The notes under the pieces are model-generated. The model worked only from the letters and a program-made list of their open reading frames with translations. It was not told the origin of the DNA and made no database searches. From Roseomonas sp. KE2513 (lineage in GTDB: Bacteria > Pseudomonadota > Alphaproteobacteria > Acetobacterales > Acetobacteraceae), in assembly GCF_016107305.1 (NCBI RefSeq), contig NZ_RCVR01000026.1, positions 1 through 64,000 on the forward strand: 64,000 nt of DNA, given 5' to 3'. This document shows, in pieces, positions 6,651 to 14,284 of the stretch. The position numbers and the translations under genes were made by a program. Every line of letters starts with the position of its first letter. The stretch's first letter is position 1.

Positions 6651-8834
6651 TTAGGACGCGGCCGTGCCGACGATGGCTTCATATTCCGCGATCTGCACGT
6701 CCAGACTGGCGCGCTGAAGCGGCGTCCTCGCCCCTCTCCTCAACTCGACAGCGTCGTCCCGTAGCTGCTTCCACCGGTCTAAATGGCACTGCCCGATGAT
6801 CGAGTTAGGGCACTTACCCGGAGAGCAGAGATTCATCTGCGGTCCCCTGGCGTTCTCACGCTCCTTCTCGCTCAAGCAGAGCGCTTTTCCTGGGTTTGAC
6901 GGATCAAACGCGCACAAATTAAGAACCCCCACGTGGAGGTTCACCGCGACGGAGCGGAGCGCCTGCATCTCAGCAACCTGCCTATCGCTGCGGTCAACCA
7001 GCGCCTTGCTTCGAGCCACTTCTTTGGTCGCGGCGACCTTCTCCAAAAGGTTCTTGGCGCCTCGCCCGAAGATCATGCCCGCCGCGGCGTCCTCCTCGAG
7101 CTCCTCCAACATGTCAATGCCCGCCATGACCGCTTCCTCCGCAACAACGGTGCGGAAGCCCGCATCTTCAGAGCCGGCATAGCCCTCGAACACGATCGTG
7201 CTGACATGCTTGTACTGCAGTTTGCCCGCGATAATGCCGAAGGGCTGACGCGCAATGTGGCGCGCCAGTGTCCGACGGAACTGCATCGGGTAGACGCGCC
7301 CTTCTGCAGGGAGGTCGCCCCACGGGGCTCCCTTGAAGCGGTCCCGAACCATCTCCTGGAACGTGTCCAGTAGCGTCCGGATCGTGCGCTCAGAGGCGGC
7401 GAACCCGTTCTGATCAGTTCGGCCAGGTTGTAGAGCATCCAGGTTCATCAGCAGACGCGGTGAGCCATGGTGCTCGCGAAATGGCTCCAGAAGCCGCCGC
7501 AGCAGCTGCACGGCGCGTGCGACAATTTCCGGCACAACCCACTCGACCGCGCGTGGCTTAACTTGCTTAACGCGCCCCTTGCTGCGCTTCTTTTCCGGAG
7601 TGCCGATAATCGTCCATCGAATCGCCTGCCCTTCGGTATCCCGCTCTTCCTGCAGGCAATCCCGGCTCAGCATCGACAGCTCACCAGGACGCATCCCGCT
7701 CAGATAGAGGATAATGGTTGTACAGGCGGCCATGACATGGCCCGTTTCAGTCCGGTACTCGTCCCCGGCATCCACAAGTGTCCCGAAAGGAGGGCGCCAA
7801 GCACGGCCGAGGAATGGGCAAACAGTCACAGGGGCCTGCCATTTGAAGCCGGAGAGGGAGGCGGCCTGCGCCGGCTGGCCGGCTTCCGGCCAGCATAGGA
7901 TCTCGCGATCGCCCGACTGCCACGCCCTCAGCAGACGCCTACCCGTCGCCTTGTAGGCCTGTGCGGTCGAGGCGGAGAGGTCCATCCCATCCACATAGCT
8001 GAGGTAGGCGGCAAGGACGGCCTCATCAAACGGGCGCGTACCACCCACCGTTGACTCAGGATCAGCTACCGCTAGCCACCTCAAGAACGGCCCAGCATTC
8101 CGGTCGACCTTCCTACTCTTCCTGTCCGAATCAAGAGGTCGGAAGGTGAGAAATTCCCCGAGCATTTGCTCGACGTCCGCGGCGTAGCTTTCCACGTAGC
8201 GAACGGCAGCGGTAAGAACTGGCGTCAGCACCTCATCTTCGATGACCGGAGTCGAGTTCTCCCCGCGTGTAGGGTTCCAACCGACCAGCCGCGCCTCTAG
8301 CGCGCCTCCGTAGGGCTTGAAGTCCATGGGGACGCTGAGGAACGAGCTGTAAAGCTCTAAGAATTTGATCGGCTCGAGGTACTTCCAAACGTTTGGCGGC
8401 TCGCTCTCCGCTTCAAGATGGACTCGATAAGCGTGGATCATGGCCTGGGAGAGATCGGCCAGAGAATCCACGGCAGGGTAGTGTTCCGCGAGCCAACGGC
8501 AAAAGCGTGCCGCTCTGACCTGTTCACGAGCGCAGGTATAAACCCCGACCTCGCGCACCAGGGAGGACAGCCTTGTGTTTAGCCGATGAAAGGCAAGCTC
8601 CTTCAGCGCCGTCTTCAGGCCTGCCTGGACGATGCCATTAAAGCTGATGGACGTATACTGGCCCTGCCGTGCGCCGTGATAGTCAGCCGCGCTAAGATCC
8701 CATCCGTCATCCCCGAAGAACGCCGAAGTGCCAGGCAGAACCTCCGATCTGTGGTCGATTGGATGAGGCTTGCGCCTGGGAATCTTGACGACTAGGCGAC
8801 TTGCGCCTTGAGCCGAAAGCACAGTGGCGCTCAT
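6651..8834 (-). CDS. Large tyrosine recombinase with Cys-rich C-terminal tail
   Basis: A 727-residue phage-integrase-fold protein, far longer than the usual 300-450. An N-terminal SAM-like core-binding part spans roughly 100-330 (RFCRWLAEHYPAVDSLADLS). The catalytic domain follows, with box I YLSGMRPGELSML. Box II is YPMQFRRTLARHIA, where Gln replaces the usual His of HxxR. Next comes LQYKHVSTIVFEGYAG, with the candidate nucleophile Tyr in EGYAG. The C-terminal 100 residues hold Cys in a zinc-ribbon-like pattern (NLCAFD, ALCLSE, NLCSPGKCPN, GQCHLDRW). It overlaps the previous recombinase by four bases. The closest known type is the larger recombinase of Tn554-like and recombinase-trio elements; role in strand exchange inferred. 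Confidence 0.85.
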   Translation of the reverse strand: MSATVLSAQGASRLVVKIPRRKPHPIDHRSEVLPGTSAFFGDDGWDLSAADYHGARQGQYTSISFNGIVQAGLKTALKELAFHRLNTRLSSLVREVGVYTCAREQVRAARFCRWLAEHYPAVDSLADLSQAMIHAYRVHLEAESEPPNVWKYLEPIKFLELYSSFLSVPMDFKPYGGALEARLVGWNPTRGENSTPVIEDEVLTPVLTAAVRYVESYAADVEQMLGEFLTFRPLDSDRKSRKVDRNAGPFLRWLAVADPESTVGGTRPFDEAVLAAYLSYVDGMDLSASTAQAYKATGRRLLRAWQSGDREILCWPEAGQPAQAASLSGFKWQAPVTVCPFLGRAWRPPFGTLVDAGDEYRTETGHVMAACTTIILYLSGMRPGELSMLSRDCLQEERDTEGQAIRWTIIGTPEKKRSKGRVKQVKPRAVEWVVPEIVARAVQLLRRLLEPFREHHGSPRLLMNLDALQPGRTDQNGFAASERTIRTLLDTFQEMVRDRFKGAPWGDLPAEGRVYPMQFRRTLARHIARQPFGIIAGKLQYKHVSTIVFEGYAGSEDAGFRTVVAEEAVMAGIDMLEELEEDAAAGMIFGRGAKNLLEKVAATKEVARSKALVDRSDRQVAEMQALRSVAVNLHVGVLNLCAFDPSNPGKALCLSEKERENARGPQMNLCSPGKCPNSIIGQCHLDRWKQLRDDAVELRRGARTPLQRASLDVQIAEYEAIVGTAAS

Positions 8835-10594
8835 GCCGAGAGCAACTCCGGCGGAAGGTGAAGCGCCCCATCCATTCCCTCGGCGATGTGCTTGGCCTCC
8901 TCCACCGCGTTACGAGGGAATTTCGGCAGGACGTCCCTGATGATCTGAACGTATGCCACTCCGAACTTAGCCTGCCAGTCAGCGCTCCCGAGCAATCGTC
9001 TCTGCTCGGTGATGTGTGAAAGGAACTGCAGAACGCGTGGGAGAGTGCGTCGTGTAACAAGCCCGTTGACACACCCGAGGCATCCCCAGAATGCCTTGGA
9101 GCACGGCTGCCCTGCCGGCGAGAACGGGCTGCTGTAGAAGCCGCGGCAGCTCGCAAGCCAAACATCTGTCTCGCCAGAGAGCGCTTGCCTTACTTCTTGT
9201 GGAGGAAGCCCCGTCTCCGCTGCGGCGGCCGCCACCTCCGCCTCAGACGCCTCAACTGAAAGCGCGATGACTGCAGGCTTGGGGCGGTTCAGCGCATATT
9301 CCAGAGCCTCGGTCTGTGCCGTGATGATCGCATGCTCGTAAAACGGCTGCAGATGCGGAGAGCCCTCCAGGTAGTGACTGGACGCGACGTCCTTCGTGTG
9401 GTCGTCCGCTACCAGCGAGAGATTGCCGCCCGACTTGATCATCCGGCTCTGCTTGTACGTGACGCGAAAACGAGTGCGGAGAATTTGAAGCAGATCACCT
9501 TTGTCGTCGCGCAGCCCACGTTCGTACAACAGGTCCGAAAAGGCATCGAAGTCGTTCGCAACGAACCTGCGAGACCAAATAGAGCCATCCAGACTAGCGC
9601 CACGTTCCTTCGCTCGCTTCTGTGCGTAAAGCAGCAACCCTCCACCTGTCGTAAAGGGGCCCACATCCTCAATCTGGTCCACCGTCTCCGAGTCGTCGAC
9701 GCCCTCAGCCAGGCCGGCATCCGCGAGCTTCCGCCGATTGGGAACTGACGATGTCCGGCGCTTGATGTAGGTGACCTTTACCTTCCTCCTGTCCCCCAGG
9801 AGCTGGACGTCGCCCACACGAAGTCGGTCGATGCACTCCGTTTCGATGCCCAGCCTCAGTCCGATCCCAGTGTAGGCGGCCAACTCTGAGATCTTGCTCC
9901 AAGGCGCGCTGACCCGCTCCAGGAGCAGATCAGAGCACGCCCGAACAACGCGGTTAGCCTCGTCCATGCTGTACGGGGGGCGCTGCTTGTTGTCGTCCTC
10001 AAACCCATCGGCGACGAAGTGACGCTCTTCCCAGTCTGACCCAAGCACATGGCCAGCCATCTCACTGTACCAGGCTTGTTTCAGGAGGCGGCAAATAGCT
10101 CCCTTGTACTGGTAAGCTGTCTTCGACCTAACCTGCTCCGTCGCAACCCGGTCGTCTTGATATTCCTTGAATGCCTGGAATACTTCTGGCGAGAGTTCCC
10201 TGGTATTTCCGATCTCACCAGCAGGGTCGAACGCTCGTAGCCAGACAAAGAATGGCTTGGCGTGCTGCTGCAGGCCCAGAGCGCTTTTGTAGAAGCGGAG
10301 CTCGCGCTTTGACGTACAGAGCTGATGCAGGGCGGTTAGGACAACCCTACCCAACTTCGGCCAGTTCCTGGCCCAGGTCCAGTTAATCGGCTCGTCGCCA
10401 GTCTCCTGTCCGTGTTCGTCCACGTAGTAGTGTAGGAAATCCGCGAGGATCTTCTCCAACACCGCGTCGTCCTGCACCTCGGCGCCTTCAGATGCTGTCG
10501 TGCCGACTCGAAGCGGTCTGTTCTGCGGCCTACGGGCACCAGCGAGCAGTCCGCGCACTTCTCCGTCATCACTCATCGTCATCGTCATCGTCAT
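8831..10594 (-). CDS. Divergent tyrosine recombinase with CxxC tail
   Basis: A 587-residue protein. The core-binding part lies at about 80-220 (FYKSALGLQQHAKPFFVWLR). The catalytic part is divergent: a possible box I GIGLRLGIETECIDRL, a box II-like RTRFRVTYKQ without the usual His, and DDHTKDVASSHYLEG, with a candidate nucleophile Tyr in SHYLE. The tail contains SKAFWGCLGCVNGLVTRR, a probable metal-binding CxxC. The first codons are a repeat, MTMTMTMSDDG, so any of four ATGs (10594, 10588, 10582, 10576) could start it. It overlaps the first recombinase by up to 26 bases. Integrase family membership is fairly secure; whether it is catalytically active is unclear from its substituted motifs. 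Confidence 0.75.
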   Translation of the reverse strand: MTMTMTMSDDGEVRGLLAGARRPQNRPLRVGTTASEGAEVQDDAVLEKILADFLHYYVDEHGQETGDEPINWTWARNWPKLGRVVLTALHQLCTSKRELRFYKSALGLQQHAKPFFVWLRAFDPAGEIGNTRELSPEVFQAFKEYQDDRVATEQVRSKTAYQYKGAICRLLKQAWYSEMAGHVLGSDWEERHFVADGFEDDNKQRPPYSMDEANRVVRACSDLLLERVSAPWSKISELAAYTGIGLRLGIETECIDRLRVGDVQLLGDRRKVKVTYIKRRTSSVPNRRKLADAGLAEGVDDSETVDQIEDVGPFTTGGGLLLYAQKRAKERGASLDGSIWSRRFVANDFDAFSDLLYERGLRDDKGDLLQILRTRFRVTYKQSRMIKSGGNLSLVADDHTKDVASSHYLEGSPHLQPFYEHAIITAQTEALEYALNRPKPAVIALSVEASEAEVAAAAAETGLPPQEVRQALSGETDVWLASCRGFYSSPFSPAGQPCSKAFWGCLGCVNGLVTRRTLPRVLQFLSHITEQRRLLGSADWQAKFGVAYVQIIRDVLPKFPRNAVEEAKHIAEGMDGALHLPPELLSA

Positions 10595-11891
10595 CCGTCA
10601 GGGTGACTTCACCGGGCGTGGAGTAGTCAGCTTCCGTGTCGAGAATCTGGGAGAACACCCCCCAGGTGTCGTCCTCCTCGAGCGTATCGCCGGCTAGAAG
10701 GTCGAGGTAGATGAAGGTTGTCCGATAACTCGCATGCCCCAGGTATTTCTGAACCTTGCGGAGCGGGTCGCCGAAGAGGCTGTCGTAAATCTGCTCGGGG
10801 CGTGTGTTGAAGACGCGCTTGAGGCGTGTCGCTTCCGATCGTCGCTCCTTGGCGGACGTGATGGTCTTCGAAATCAGTCGACTTAGCAGAAATACGGCGA
10901 AGGTGTGTCTGAGAGCATGAGGGGTTACCTCGACACCGCTGAGGACGCTGGCCCTTTCAAAGACGTATTGCCAACTGCTGGAAGTCATGGGCGATCCCGT
11001 CTGGCTCAGCCAGAACTCAGGCACATCATCCGACTCGGAATCCGGGCTGCTCCGCCGAGCCAGTAAGTCCGACCGCTCATACAGCTTGTATTGCCACATC
11101 GTCTCGAGAGCTTGCTTCGAGATCCGCGTCCAACGGGCCTTCCGCCCCTTGGCGGTATCCTTCCGGACAAAATGGCGAATCGATCCCCCGTCTGTCGCGG
11201 CAATCGCCTCCTGGCTCGGGAGCGATTTCTGCCGGTAGCCCCCACCTTCCGAGCGGCGCATCCCGGACGACACGAGCAGTCCCGCGAAAGCGGTGTTCCG
11301 CAAGGGGTAAGCCATGGCCTGAAGGCCGTTGTCTCGGAACGTGCGGAACTGCTTCCCGGTGATGAACTTGGGGACCTCGCCACCGGAGATGCCCGCGCCT
11401 TTCTCCGTCCACTGCAGCAGTGGGTGTGCTGCCGGATTCGCGCCGTTCAGATTCCCGGAGTTGATCTGGGCAGCATCAAGGAGCCTGCGAATCGCCGCAG
11501 CCTCAACGTTCCAAGAGGCTCCCGTGATCTTGGAAGCCGATCGGCGCTGGCGCTTATAGTCAGCCAACGCCTTGGCTGGGATGTTCTCTAACGAAAGCGC
11601 TTGCGACGCCGCCCAGTCGGCGAAGCGGCCCGCATGCCGCGCGTAGCTCTCTCGGCTGGTCTTGGCGGTAATGAGGCCGCTCATCGTACGTAGCGCGTTC
11701 GACACCGATTCGGCGTAGGCGGCGGATCCGTCGATCATGAACGCCACGTCATCAGTGACGCCGTTCCGCGCGAGAACCTGCTTGGCTACCCCCCGGAGAC
11801 TGCCGCGCCATAGCTGCTCATAGGCGCTGCTGAGAACCTCCTCAGGCAGATCCACATCAAGCAGGGCGGTGCGTGTGAAGACTAACTCCAT
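10569..11891 (-). CDS. Tyrosine recombinase, first gene of the six-gene mobile operon
   Basis: A 440-residue tyrosine recombinase with every landmark. The SAM-like N-terminal part spans about 75-150 (SYARHAGRFADWAASQALSL). Box I is SSGMRRSEGGG, box II is TPHALRHTFAV, then LGHASYRTTFIYLDLL with the nucleophile Tyr in FIYLD. A Lys-rich beta-hairpin (VRKDTAKGRKARW) sits where the catalytic Lys is expected. The protein ends in seven Asp plus Glu, encoded by a hexanucleotide repeat that also encodes the start of the next gene. It heads a chain of six minus-strand genes. The inverted-repeat block at 11970-12126 lies just upstream, where its promoter must be. Confidence 0.9.
   Translation of the reverse strand: MELVFTRTALLDVDLPEEVLSSAYEQLWRGSLRGVAKQVLARNGVTDDVAFMIDGSAAYAESVSNALRTMSGLITAKTSRESYARHAGRFADWAASQALSLENIPAKALADYKRQRRSASKITGASWNVEAAAIRRLLDAAQINSGNLNGANPAAHPLLQWTEKGAGISGGEVPKFITGKQFRTFRDNGLQAMAYPLRNTAFAGLLVSSGMRRSEGGGYRQKSLPSQEAIAATDGGSIRHFVRKDTAKGRKARWTRISKQALETMWQYKLYERSDLLARRSSPDSESDDVPEFWLSQTGSPMTSSSWQYVFERASVLSGVEVTPHALRHTFAVFLLSRLISKTITSAKERRSEATRLKRVFNTRPEQIYDSLFGDPLRKVQKYLGHASYRTTFIYLDLLAGDTLEEDDTWGVFSQILDTEADYSTPGEVTLTDDDDDDDE
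10574..10594. repeat. Hexanucleotide repeat across an overlapping stop/start
   Basis: CATCGT is repeated three times plus a further CAT (minus strand ATGACG). In the first recombinase it encodes the Asp tail; in the next gene, shifted by one frame, it encodes alternating Met-Thr and offers four in-frame ATG codons six bases apart. Slippage by whole units keeps both frames but changes the tail length and the number of start codons. Confidence 0.85.
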
Positions 11892-11969
11892 GCCCGGTCC
11901 CCCGAATCAGGCAGCCCGAGTGGCCGTCGCCCGACTGGGACAAGACGTAGAGCCAGCAGAGGGGGTTCA

Positions 11970-12126
11970 GCAAGAACATCGCAGGAACATTCTTGCGAAC
12001 CAAGGGTGTCCTCCGTGAGACACCTCACTCTGTTCAGTAAGGGCAGAGCCAGCGGCCGGAAAATTATCCGGCAGAGTGACGGTGTCTCACCGCCGGCCCA
12101 GAAGCTGAGGCCTGAGGTGAGACACC
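11970..12126. repeat. Block of inverted repeats between recombinase operon and nrdA
   Basis: Four dyads lie in about 160 bp. They are GCAAGAA/TTCTTGC (11970-11976, 11990-11996), GGTGTC/GACACC (12005-12010, 12019-12024), GCCGGA-AAATTA-TCCGGC (12055-12072), and a perfect 11-bp pair GGTGTCTCACC/GGTGAGACACC (12081-12091, 12116-12126). The decamer GTGAGACACC thus occurs three times (12015, inverted at 12081, 12117). Such density fits recombinase binding sites at an element end, and could also include the nrdA terminator. The repeats are seen directly; their role is inference. Confidence 0.6.
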
Positions 12127-12136
12127 AGAGACTCCG

Positions 12137-13987
12137 TCAAGAACAGGCGAGGCATTCCTCGTAGTTCGTGCTCTCGGCCGGCGCGGCGGCGACGGGCAGC
12201 GGGGCAACGTCGTTGGCGATCGCACCGAGCGAGGGCTGCACCGCGACCTTGTCGCTCACCACGTCCGCGCGCTGGATCGACAGGCTGCGGCAATAGTAGA
12301 GCGTCTTCACGCCCTTCTTCCAGGCCTGGTAATGGATCTGGTGAAGGTCGCGCTTGTGGATGTTCGCGGGCAGGAAGACGTTCAGCGACTGCGCCTGGCA
12401 GATGTAAGGCGTCCGATCGGCGGCGTGCTCGATTACCCAACGCTGATCCAGCTCGAAGGCGGTCTTGAAGACGTCCTTCTCCTGCTGCGTCAGGAAGTCG
12501 AGGTTTTGGACCGAACCCTTGTTCGTGGTGATTGAGGTCCAAGTATCTTCGTCGTCGCGGCCATACTTCGCCAGTACCTTCCGCAGATAAGGGTTGCGGA
12601 CGATGTAGGAGCCGGACAGCGTCTTGTGGTTGTAGACATTGGCCGCGATCGGCTCGATGCCCGGGCTGGCGCCGCCGCAGATGATGCTGATGCTGGCGGT
12701 CGGCGCGATCGCCATCTTGTTCGAGAAGCGCTCCATGATGCCGTACTCGGCGGCATCGGGGCACGGGCCGCGCTCGGCGGCCAGCTCACGGCTCGCGGCA
12801 TCGGCCTGGGCGCGGATGTGCTTGAACATCTTCATGTTCCACACCTTCGCGACCACGCTCTCGAAAGGCACATTCTGCGCCTGGAGGAAGGAGTGGAAGC
12901 CCATTACGCCGAGCCCGACCGAGCGCTCGCGCATGGCGGAGTACTTCGCACGCGCCATGGTGTCGGGCGCGGTGTCGATGAAGGACTGCAGCACGTTATC
13001 GAGGAAGCGCATCACGTCCGGGATGAAGCGCGGTTCGTCCTTCCACTCGAACCAGGTCTCGCAGTTGAGCGAGGAGAGACAGCAGACGGCGGTGCGCTGC
13101 TTGCCGTGGTGATCACGCCCGGTGGGCAGCGTGATCTCGGAGCAGAGGTTGGAGGTCTTCACCTCCAGCCCCGCCAGCTTGTGGTGCTCGGGGCGCGCGC
13201 GGTTCACATGGTCGGAGAAGATGAGGTAGGGCTCGCCGGTCTCGATCCGCGCAGTGAGGATGCGGATCCAGAGGGCGCGGGCAGAGACCTTGCGGACGAG
13301 CGCGCCATCCTTGGGGCTGGTGAAGGCCCATTCCTCGTCGGCCTCGACCGCGCGCATGAAGGCGTCGGAGACGAGGATGCCGTGGTGGAGGTTCAGCGCC
13401 TTGCGGTTGGGGTCACCGCCGGTGGGGCGCCGGATCTCGATGAACTCCTCAACCTCGGGGTGGGAGATCGGCAGGTAGACGGCGGCGGAACCACGGCGCA
13501 GGGAGCCCTGGGAGATCGCGAGAGTGAGGCTGTCCATGACGCGGATGAAGGGCACGACGCCGGAGGTCTTGCCGTTCATCCCCACCTTCTCGCCGATCGA
13601 GCGGAGATTGCCCCAGTAGGAGCCGATGCCGCCGCCCTTGGAGGCGAGGGCCACGTTCTCGTTCCACAAGCCCACGATCGCGTCAAGGCTGTCATCGGCC
13701 TCGTTGAGAAAGCATGAGATGGGCAGGCCACGCTTGGTGCCGCCGTTCGACAGCACGGGGGTAGCCGGCATGAACCAAAGCTTCGAGATGTAGTCGTAGA
13801 TGCGCTGCGCATGCGCGGCGTCGTCGCCGTACGCGCTGGCCACCCGCGCGAAGAGGTCCTGGTAGGACTCGCCGGGCAGCAGGTAACGGTCGCTCAGCGT
13901 GGCCTTGCCGAACGCAGTCAGCAGGTCGTCACGAGAGCGGTCGACCTGTACCTGGCCGTGGCCTTCGAGCTGGATGGCGTCAAACAT
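12137..13987 (-). CDS. nrdA: Ribonucleoside-diphosphate reductase, class I catalytic subunit
   Basis: The 616-residue alpha subunit reduces ribonucleotides to deoxyribonucleotides. The radical-bearing Cys lies in TSNLCSEITLP, its redox partner in AVCCLSSLN, the radical-relay pair of Tyr in KTLYYCRS, and the reducible C-terminal pair in EECLACS. The phosphate-binding region reads MAIAPTASISIICGG. There is no N-terminal ATP cone, so the dATP activity switch is missing from this subunit. I place the start at MFDAIQ (13987), because the longer reading adds unrelated sequence. The partner subunit NrdB is not adjacent; the recombinase operon lies just downstream instead. A candidate NrdR box pair precedes the gene. 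Confidence 0.93.
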   Translation of the reverse strand: MFDAIQLEGHGQVQVDRSRDDLLTAFGKATLSDRYLLPGESYQDLFARVASAYGDDAAHAQRIYDYISKLWFMPATPVLSNGGTKRGLPISCFLNEADDSLDAIVGLWNENVALASKGGGIGSYWGNLRSIGEKVGMNGKTSGVVPFIRVMDSLTLAISQGSLRRGSAAVYLPISHPEVEEFIEIRRPTGGDPNRKALNLHHGILVSDAFMRAVEADEEWAFTSPKDGALVRKVSARALWIRILTARIETGEPYLIFSDHVNRARPEHHKLAGLEVKTSNLCSEITLPTGRDHHGKQRTAVCCLSSLNCETWFEWKDEPRFIPDVMRFLDNVLQSFIDTAPDTMARAKYSAMRERSVGLGVMGFHSFLQAQNVPFESVVAKVWNMKMFKHIRAQADAASRELAAERGPCPDAAEYGIMERFSNKMAIAPTASISIICGGASPGIEPIAANVYNHKTLSGSYIVRNPYLRKVLAKYGRDDEDTWTSITTNKGSVQNLDFLTQQEKDVFKTAFELDQRWVIEHAADRTPYICQAQSLNVFLPANIHKRDLHQIHYQAWKKGVKTLYYCRSLSIQRADVVSDKVAVQPSLGAIANDVAPLPVAAAPAESTNYEECLACS

Positions 13988-14044
13988 CGTTAAAGAAACC
14001 CCTGTATTCCCCCGCGACGGAGGATGCCTTCTGAAGGGTGGCTC

Positions 14045-14092
14045 GCACAAGATATCGGGCGTCGCGGAGAAAACGAACCCTACATATGGGGG
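14045..14092 (-). promoter_or_regulatory. Candidate NrdR box pair upstream of nrdA
   Basis: Two AT-cored near-palindromes, one around GATATC (14051-14056; CACAAGATATCGGGC) and one around CATATG (14083-14088; CCCTACATATGGGGG), lie exactly 32 bp apart centre to centre. NrdR binds pairs of boxes with ATAT-like cores about three helical turns apart before ribonucleotide reductase genes. Spacing and position fit; the flanking bases are only loosely like the consensus. Confidence 0.5.
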
Positions 14093-14249
14093 TTTCCCGT
14101 TGCGCGCGGAACACGGTTGCGGCGCACCGGGTGGACGACTCGCGCGATTTCAGCGAGTCGCCGGACGACCTTCATTGTTCTGCTTGACGGAAACATTCTT
14201 GTGAAAGCGAGGCGTCCCCGTGTTCCCCGTAATCCACAGGGGAAGGCGA

Positions 14250-14279
14250 GAAGGAAGGGGCCGCTCGCCCCCTCCTTTC
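14250..14279 (-). terminator. Hairpin after the amino-acid-binding protein gene
   Basis: On the minus strand AAGGAGGGG pairs with CCCCTTCCTT (one bulge) around a GC-rich loop, five bases beyond the stop codon of the AapJ-like gene. It is likely the transcription terminator. Confidence 0.55.
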
Positions 14280-14284
14280 ATGCT

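Noticed and set aside
12626-13717. 363-codon plus-strand reading opposite nrdA
   Set aside because: His/Asp/Gly-rich antisense shadow with no motif; nrdA is fully conserved on the other strand.
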